Of a stretch of DNA of 52,993 nucleotides, positions 47,913 through 52,993 are shown piece after piece (position 1 is the stretch's first letter; each line of letters begins with the position of its first letter). The notes under the pieces are model-generated. The model was not told the DNA's origin. It worked only from the letters and a program-made list of their open reading frames with translations, and made no database searches. The stretch lies in assembly GCF_013185195.1 (NCBI RefSeq), contig NZ_JAAZWC010000030.1:1-52993 (forward strand). Reading direction: 5' to 3'. The DNA is from Saccharibacillus qingshengii. Its GTDB lineage: Bacteria; Bacillota; Bacilli; Paenibacillales; Paenibacillaceae. The position numbers and the translations under genes are program-made.

Positions 47913-48356
47913 TTAGAACAGCAGATTCATGAGCAGTCCGCGTACTTCGCCGATCTGCTCCAGCAGACCGATACGGCCTTCTTCGCTTGCGAGCAGTTCG
48001 TCGGCCATCGCCAGCAGCTTGCCGTCGATTTCGTCAATCAGCTTGTATCGCTTGGTTCGGCCCAGACGGTCCCACCCTTTGGTGTCTTTCATGCCGACTC
48101 CGCGGCGAACGGTATCTTCGAGGAATCTTTTTACCATCGTCCGGTACGCTTTGAGCTCGCGAATCGTCATGGACCGGGCCAAACGGTCTCCCTGCCGGTT
48201 AATTTCCTGCATGCGGCGGCCAAGCTCATCCTGCGTAGCCTGCGCTTCCTGATGACGAACGGCGTCGGCAAAGCTGCGCTGTTCGACCGGACGTACATTC
48301 GTTTCCGACGTAATCGGCGTATTGTTCAGGGGACGAAACCCCGGGTTGATTTTCAT
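47913..48356 (-). CDS. yaaR: YaaR family protein (DUF327)
   Basis: This is a 147-residue, helical, mostly charged protein of the DUF327/YaaR family; its function is unknown. The family pattern is seen in YRTMVKRFLEDTVRRG (about 71-86) and WDRLGRTKRYKLIDEIDGKL (about 95-114). No signal or membrane segment. The ATG start MKINPGFR follows AAAAGGT. It lies between darA and holB as in B. subtilis, with its own terminator. Confidence 0.93.
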   Translation of the reverse strand: MKINPGFRPLNNTPITSETNVRPVEQRSFADAVRHQEAQATQDELGRRMQEINRQGDRLARSMTIRELKAYRTMVKRFLEDTVRRGVGMKDTKGWDRLGRTKRYKLIDEIDGKLLAMADELLASEEGRIGLLEQIGEVRGLLMNLLF

Positions 48357-48539
48357 CGCTTATCCCTACCTTTTTATCCGTGAAGACGAGCGGTCTCCTT
48401 CAGGAGAACCGACTTCGCTCCAGGGCCGGCTGTCCGCCGGTGAAATGGTCGTTCCAACAGTCACTGCAAACAGGGCTTGTTTTTGGACGGCCGGCAGGAC
48501 AGCCCTTGCTCCATACAATCCTCTACGGGAACGTACGGC

Positions 48540-48959
<420 letters not shown>

Positions 48960-49012
48960 CTAACGGATACGGAAAGGTCCGTTTTTTCAAAAAATCACGC
49001 GTGCGTCCAAGG

Positions 49013-49654
49013 TTAGAACAGAAGATCATCCAATACTCTTTTTATATCGGCAAAAACGGCCTTTTCGTTTTGCGAAGCGTCCACTGTGGTGAACTGCCCC
49101 TCATATTCGCGAATCAAATGCAAATAACCGTCGCGAACCTTGCGGTGAAAATCTTCCGCTTCCAGATCGAGGCGATTGATCTCGCGCCCGTCGTTCTTCT
49201 CATGGATGCGCTGCAGACCGATTTCCGGCGGCACATCGAGATAGATGTTCATATCCGGCCAATATTCGAACCCGTCCACATTGATCGCCAGCTTGTTGAT
49301 ATCCAATACGGCTGCTCCCAGTTCCCGGCCGTAGCCTTGGTAGCTGAGCGACGACATCACATAACGGTCGCAGATCACGGTCTTGCCCGCCTCAAGTGCC
49401 GGAATGACTTTCTGCAGCAGATGTTCCCGGCGCGCCGATGCGTACAGCATACACTCGGTCAAACCGCTCATGGCATTGTCCACATCCAGAATCACGCTGC
49501 GGATCTTCTCCGCTACACTGACGCCGCCGGGCTCCCGCGTAGAGATAAAGTCGGCTCCACGCTCGCGCATATACCTTTCGATATTACCGATCTGCGTCGT
49601 TTTGCCGCTTCCATCTGGCCCTTCCAACACTATAAACTTACCCGAATGCTTCAT
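49013..49654 (-). CDS. tmk: Thymidylate kinase
   Basis: Tmk phosphorylates dTMP to dTDP. The 213-residue P-loop kinase has Walker A LEGPDGSGKTTQI (about 9-21), the DR(Y/H) motif CDRYVMSSLSYQG (about 92-104) and the LID region. The ATG MKHSGKFIVLEG follows AAGGCGG. It sits between the decarboxylase and darA as in B. subtilis. Nothing unusual. Confidence 0.97.
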   Translation of the reverse strand: MKHSGKFIVLEGPDGSGKTTQIGNIERYMRERGADFISTREPGGVSVAEKIRSVILDVDNAMSGLTECMLYASARREHLLQKVIPALEAGKTVICDRYVMSSLSYQGYGRELGAAVLDINKLAINVDGFEYWPDMNIYLDVPPEIGLQRIHEKNDGREINRLDLEAEDFHRKVRDGYLHLIREYEGQFTTVDASQNEKAVFADIKRVLDDLLF

Positions 49655-49808
49655 GTTTGGTTACCGCCTTCTGTCATTTTGTGCTGATTCTTGGGGCAAA
49701 TCGCTAAAAAAGAATCCGCCGTCTTCCCTGACTGCCGAAGGCAGCGGGATTTTGCGGGAAAAAGGAGATTTGACGCTGAACGCTGCGCTTGTTGGCAGAG
49801 CCTCCGCT

Positions 49809-51377
49809 TTATCGTTTCGTTACCTGCAGCCGCTTGAGCGATCCGTCCGCCGCTCCCTGAAAACGTGCCCCGGTTTCGCGCAGCCGCAGCAGATGCGCGG
49901 CGACTTCTTCCGAGATGCGTTCCCCCGCATATACAAGCGGAATACCCGGCGGATAAGGGACAATCATCTCCGCGGCCGTTCGTCCTGCCGCGTCTTCCAG
50001 CCCTACGGCTTCCGAAGCTCCTGAAGGCCGCAGGTCAAAAAGAACCGGTTCCGAGATCGCAGAAGCCGTCGGCTGCGGCAGATTGGCCGCACCTTCGGCC
50101 CTGCTGACGCGCGCTTCCTGCGCGATAACCTCCGGCTGCGCCTGAAGTTCGCACTGCAGTTCCTGCAGCGCCGCGACAAGCCTCCCGGCATCGTCCATGC
50201 CGGAGCCGGCTCCAAGCGCCAGCACCGTGCGGCGCTCGTCGCTCATTTCCGCTATGCAGCCCGCGGCCGCCAGCCGCTGCTGCAGCGCGTAGCCGCTCAA
50301 GACTCGCCGTTTGTCGTAGACGGCGATCTTGAGCGGATCCTGTTCGGCGTAGGCGCGCGTAGCGCCGCCGCCGAACCGATTGTCGCGCCGCCGCGAAGCC
50401 GGCGCGCCCTCTTCGGAATCGTCCGGCAGCTCCGGCCGGACGATTCCGAACCGCTCCATCCGCCCCAGCTCGCGGCGGATAAAAGCGGCAGCTTCCACGG
50501 CTTCGGCGAATGCCCCTGCGCCCCGGCGCTGGGTTTCGCTGCGCGCCAGATCCAGCGAAGCCATGATCGGATACGACGGACTGGAACTCTGGATCATCGC
50601 CAGGCGTTTGCGAAGCAGCCCGCGATCCAGCAGATCTCCCTGTACATGCAGCATCGCGCCCATCGTCAGTGCGGCAAGCATCTTGTGCGTCGACTGCACG
50701 ACGCCGTCCGCTCCTTCTTCAAGCGCGGAAGCCGGAAAAGCCGGATGCAGCCCGTAATGGGCTCCGTGCGCTTCGTCCACGAGCAGCGGGACACCCTGCT
50801 TATGACAAGTTTCGGCCGTTTCGCGCAGAGACCGGCCCATACCGTAATAATTCGGCCGGGTAACCAGCACGCATCGCGCCTGGGGATACCGGACTAACGC
50901 TTCTTCCAGTGTCCGGTCCTCCGGCAGTATGGCCAGCCCGCTGCGGGGATCGTTGTCGGGAGCTATGAATACCGCCTGTGCTCCCGCCAGCATGAGTCCG
51001 TTCAGTACCGACTTGTGCACATTTCGCTGAACAATCAGCACATCTCCCGGTTCTCGGCATACGGTCAGAATCAGAGCGAGATTGCCCACCGTACTTCCTC
51101 CCACCAAAAAGAACGTCTCCTCCGCTCCCCAAAAATCCGCCGCTTTTTGCTGCGCTTCACGGATCACGCCTTCCGGGTCATGCAGATCGTCCGTTCCTTC
51201 GATTTCCGTTGCATCCATCTTCCATATATCCGAGAAGCCCGCCGGCATGCCACCTGGCCGATCCCGGTAAAAATGTCCGTCCTTATGGCCCGGCACATGA
51301 AAAGAAACTTCTTCACGCGCCGCGTAACGGAGCAGCTCCGCATACAGCGGGGCATCCTGGCTGTCGAACCCGTTCAT
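49809..51377 (-). CDS. Orn/Lys/Arg decarboxylase family protein (YaaO-like)
   Basis: This is a PLP fold-type I enzyme of the Orn/Lys/Arg decarboxylase family (B. subtilis YaaO/SpeA group). In the 522 residues, GGSTVGNLA (about 78-86), DEAHGAHYG (about 195-203) and the Schiff-base lysine in STHKMLAAL (about 229-237) are clear. The C-terminal domain has Arg/Gly-rich and acidic low-complexity stretches (about 315-345) not typical of the family. The substrate cannot be fixed; arginine (agmatine, then polyamines) or lysine are the main options. The ATG follows GGAGG. It precedes tmk. Confidence 0.93.
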   Translation of the reverse strand: MNGFDSQDAPLYAELLRYAAREEVSFHVPGHKDGHFYRDRPGGMPAGFSDIWKMDATEIEGTDDLHDPEGVIREAQQKAADFWGAEETFFLVGGSTVGNLALILTVCREPGDVLIVQRNVHKSVLNGLMLAGAQAVFIAPDNDPRSGLAILPEDRTLEEALVRYPQARCVLVTRPNYYGMGRSLRETAETCHKQGVPLLVDEAHGAHYGLHPAFPASALEEGADGVVQSTHKMLAALTMGAMLHVQGDLLDRGLLRKRLAMIQSSSPSYPIMASLDLARSETQRRGAGAFAEAVEAAAFIRRELGRMERFGIVRPELPDDSEEGAPASRRRDNRFGGGATRAYAEQDPLKIAVYDKRRVLSGYALQQRLAAAGCIAEMSDERRTVLALGAGSGMDDAGRLVAALQELQCELQAQPEVIAQEARVSRAEGAANLPQPTASAISEPVLFDLRPSGASEAVGLEDAAGRTAAEMIVPYPPGIPLVYAGERISEEVAAHLLRLRETGARFQGAADGSLKRLQVTKR

Positions 51378-51574
51378 GCCACGCCTCCTGTCTTTTCGTT
51401 CCCACTCTTTCCATTGTACCCGATTTGAACCTTCTCCTGCACCGGATTTTCCGCTCTTCCCCTACAGCGAAAGCAATTTTCAATCTTCCGATTGCCGCTT
51501 CGATGCGTTATGATAAGAAGAGCCGAATTTCCATTTTGGAAACGTGTGATGAGAAAGAGGAAGGAAGGTCGGAC

Positions 51575-52105
51575 ATGCTCGAGCAACAGCGCGAGAACGG
51601 GAACGCCACGATCTATCAATATCAGCTTATCAAAAAGTCTCATATCCCACGGCCGCTTATGCTGCTGTATTTATTGTTTCCTATTCCCGCCCTGCTTGCC
51701 GGAACGTTCTGGTTTTCCTGGCATGCCGTCGTTTATATGCCGATCGCTTTTTTCTTTGTGCTCTGGATCCATTTTGTCGTATGCAATTCGGTACTTCTGA
51801 TCCGCGGTCCGATCTATCGCAAAAAGTGGCGGCTGCGCTTCTCCGGCGTCTGGTTCGGCTTCCTGCCCGATCAGCATACCGGTTCTTCGGTAATCCAGCA
51901 GGTGCTGATGCAAAGTTTATGGATCGGATTTGTGTTCATCGGAGTTCTGGCCGCCTGGATTCCGCTCGCGCTTACGCTGGCTCTGCTGTTCTGGCATTTA
52001 TGGTTTATGGCTCCGCGGATTTCGATACTGCTCGGTATGCGCGGACAGCGCAAAGACATCATGGTCAAACTCAACGCTCAAGACATCTCGTATTACGTTC
52101 AATAG
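51575..52105 (+). CDS. Hypothetical membrane protein, 176 residues
   Basis: I do not recognise this protein. It has about four hydrophobic segments (near residues 28-45, 50-72, 108-125 and 128-145) and basic loops (KKWRLRF; GMRGQRKD), suggesting a cytoplasmic C-terminus. ATG 51575 is used after AGGAAGG; the longer reading frame upstream overlaps the divergent decarboxylase promoter region. It is on the plus strand, divergent from the yaaO-like gene and convergent with a lipoprotein gene, and ends at a strong terminator. Confidence 0.8.
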   Translation: MLEQQRENGNATIYQYQLIKKSHIPRPLMLLYLLFPIPALLAGTFWFSWHAVVYMPIAFFFVLWIHFVVCNSVLLIRGPIYRKKWRLRFSGVWFGFLPDQHTGSSVIQQVLMQSLWIGFVFIGVLAAWIPLALTLALLFWHLWFMAPRISILLGMRGQRKDIMVKLNAQDISYYVQ

Positions 52106-52126
52106 TCGCTTTTGCATACAATCAAA

Positions 52127-52171
52127 GAAAGACCGGGCCCGACTATTCAGTCGGAAGCACCGGTCTTTTTT
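52127..52171 (+). terminator. Terminator of the 176-residue membrane protein gene
   Basis: AAAGACCGG pairs with CCGGTCTTT; inside, CCGACT/AGTCGG forms a second stem; six Ts follow. Confidence 0.88.
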
Positions 52172-52213
52172 ATTCAGCTTCTATCCCTGTTTCGCTTACA
52201 TCTTCTGCGGCTC

Positions 52214-52612
52214 TTAATTTTCTTTGGGAACCAGCACCGTCAAGTAGCTGCCTTCAAGCGATAAATGCACGGTTGTATTGCCTTTCGAAAAAATCAGGAT
52301 CGGATTCGCTTCTTCCCTATTTTCTTGATCCGTCTCTTCTGTCCATCCCCAGGCCTTGATGGCATTCAGATAAGCCGGCGGAATCTGATCCAGGCTATCC
52401 AACCCGGGTACGGAATATCGTACGTAACTCATTTTTGTATTATCGGCCGTTACATCTGTTTTACTCGCTTCTTTCGGCACGGGAAAGCTTTCTTCAATCG
52501 TTGCACCGTTGTAAACCGCCCAGGACGAAGGCTCTTCCGAGGTGCATCCCGCTAGAAGAAGAAGTGAACTGCAGAATAGGCAAAAGGCAAACGCAAACAC
52601 CTTTCGCTTCAT
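52214..52612 (-). CDS. Small hypothetical lipoprotein
   Basis: The 132-residue exported protein has a signal peptide (MKRKVFAFAFCLFCSSLLLL) ending in the lipobox LAGC, so the mature form is lipid-anchored outside the membrane. The rest is an acidic, soluble domain (about 110 residues, SWAVYNGATIEESFPVPKEA...) that I cannot assign. ATG 52612 (AAGGGGG eight bases upstream) is used; TTG 52618 is less likely. It lies directly downstream of an rRNA operon, with a 175-nt leader if transcription starts from the TATAAT at 52794-52799. Confidence 0.85.
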   Translation of the reverse strand: MKRKVFAFAFCLFCSSLLLLAGCTSEEPSSWAVYNGATIEESFPVPKEASKTDVTADNTKMSYVRYSVPGLDSLDQIPPAYLNAIKAWGWTEETDQENREEANPILIFSKGNTTVHLSLEGSYLTVLVPKEN

Positions 52613-52767
52613 ATTCAATTCCCCCTTACATCGCTCTGCGCCATTCTTTGCGAATCTCCATATAGTTCTTCTCTCCCGGTTCTAAATTCCCTGCTTATAA
52701 CCGTGAGTCCCCCAGAAAAACCGGCGATTCTTATGCGAATTTCGACTTTTACCGGGATTAAAAGACG

Positions 52768-52782
52768 TTAAAAGACTTTTAA
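52768..52782. repeat. Palindrome/tandem repeat downstream of the lipoprotein -10
   Basis: TTAAAAG-A-CTTTTAA is a perfect palindrome. The unit TTAAAAGAC also occurs at 52758-52766, giving a direct repeat. It lies a few bases after the presumed start site and may be an operator. Confidence 0.55.
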
Positions 52783-52918
52783 TCCATTTCACCATTATAC
52801 CTACTATCTAAAAGTGAACGGTTACAAATCTGTCATCGGCTCTTTGAAACCTCTTATAAGCCAAGTATAGTTACCTAGACAGCGTCTTTGGACCTACTCC
52901 TCATTGCTTTTCTTATAC

Positions 52919-52956
52919 AAAAAAAGCCTTTACCGCGATTGCGGTAAAGGCTTTTT
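52919..52956 (-). terminator. Terminator of the rRNA operon
   Basis: AAAGCCTTTACCGC and GCGGTAAAGGCTTT pair perfectly around ATT-type loop bases; five or more Ts follow on the minus strand. Confidence 0.95.
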
Positions 52957-52963
52957 CTCTTCG

Positions 52964-52993
52964 GCTTGGCAGCTTCCTACTCTCCCAGGACCC
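52964..52993 (-). rRNA. rrf: 5S rRNA, 3' end (partial)
   Basis: On the minus strand the last 30 bases read GGGTCCTGGGAGAGTAGGA, then AGCTGCCAAGC. This is the conserved 3' end of Firmicutes 5S rRNA, including the loop E/helix IV segment and the GCCAAGC terminus. The remainder of the gene, and presumably 16S and 23S, lie beyond the window. The operon terminator follows at once. Confidence 0.93.

Larger units (their letters stand above)
52613..52963 (-). other. 351-base gene-free region between the rRNA operon and lipoprotein gene
   Basis: It holds the rRNA terminator, a perfect minus-strand TATAAT (52794-52799) with a poor -35, and downstream of it the tandem repeat TTAAAAGAC plus a TTAAAAG-A-CTTTTAA palindrome. 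No ORF is credible. Confidence 0.7.

Overview
The window is a stretch of a low-GC-phylum (Firmicutes/Bacillota) chromosome of moderately high GC, about 55-58% by eye. It is almost certainly from the Paenibacillaceae. Read on the minus strand, the gene order follows the Bacillus subtilis origin region: rRNA operon, yaaO, tmk, darA, yaaR, holB, ricT, yabA, trmN6, rsmI, (abrB), tatD, yabE, rnmV, ksgA, veg, ispE, purR, spoVG, glmU, prs, pth, mfd, yabM, mazG, hslR, divIC, yabR, yabT-like kinase, tilS, hpt, ftsH, coaX, hslO, cysK, pabBAC, folP, folB, folK, dusB, greA, lysS. A prsA-type foldase gene lies beside mfd. Only five small or regulatory genes run on the plus strand, so the minus strand is the leading strand and oriC should lie beyond the right end.

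Layout: 1-1.4 kb holds a divergent TetR regulator/membrane protein pair. 1.4-5.2 kb holds lysS, greA and dusB. 5.2-10.2 kb holds the folate/PABA operon, with a terminator between folP and folB. 10.4-18.1 kb holds cysK, hslO, coaX, ftsH, hpt and tilS. 18.1-23 kb holds a protein kinase, an S1 protein, divIC, hslR, HU and MazG. 23-30.5 kb holds a flippase, a PrsA foldase, mfd and pth. 30.6-36.6 kb holds a small plus-strand gene, prs, glmU, spoVG, purR, ispE and veg. 36.8-42.8 kb holds ksgA, rnmV, yabE under a c-di-AMP (ydaO) riboswitch, tatD and an HD hydrolase. 43-52 kb holds abrB, rsmI, trmN6, yabA, ricT, holB, yaaR, the c-di-AMP receptor darA, tmk, an Orn/Lys/Arg decarboxylase and two orphan envelope proteins. 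The last 30 bases are the 3' end of a 5S rRNA.

The main biological signal is an absence. Every sporulation-dedicated gene expected in this syntenic block is missing: csfB/gin, yabG, sspF, fin, spoVT, yabP, yabQ and spoIIE. The housekeeping neighbours are closed up. The regulatory sites of the transition state are still present: spoVG has a full-consensus sigma-H promoter, and abrB has an exact Spo0A box (TTGTCGAA) just after its promoter. This suggests a lineage that lost sporulation but kept the Spo0A/AbrB/sigma-H network. Saccharibacillus would fit the GC content and family, but that genus assignment is inference only.

No prophage, insertion sequence, CRISPR array or defence island is visible. 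Other items worth attention are the c-di-AMP riboswitch with darA 8 kb away, an AT-rich foreign-looking 3' end on the prsA gene, a 330-nt greA leader, a conserved-looking 66-residue plus-strand gene with a leader hairpin, and several strong intercistronic hairpins.
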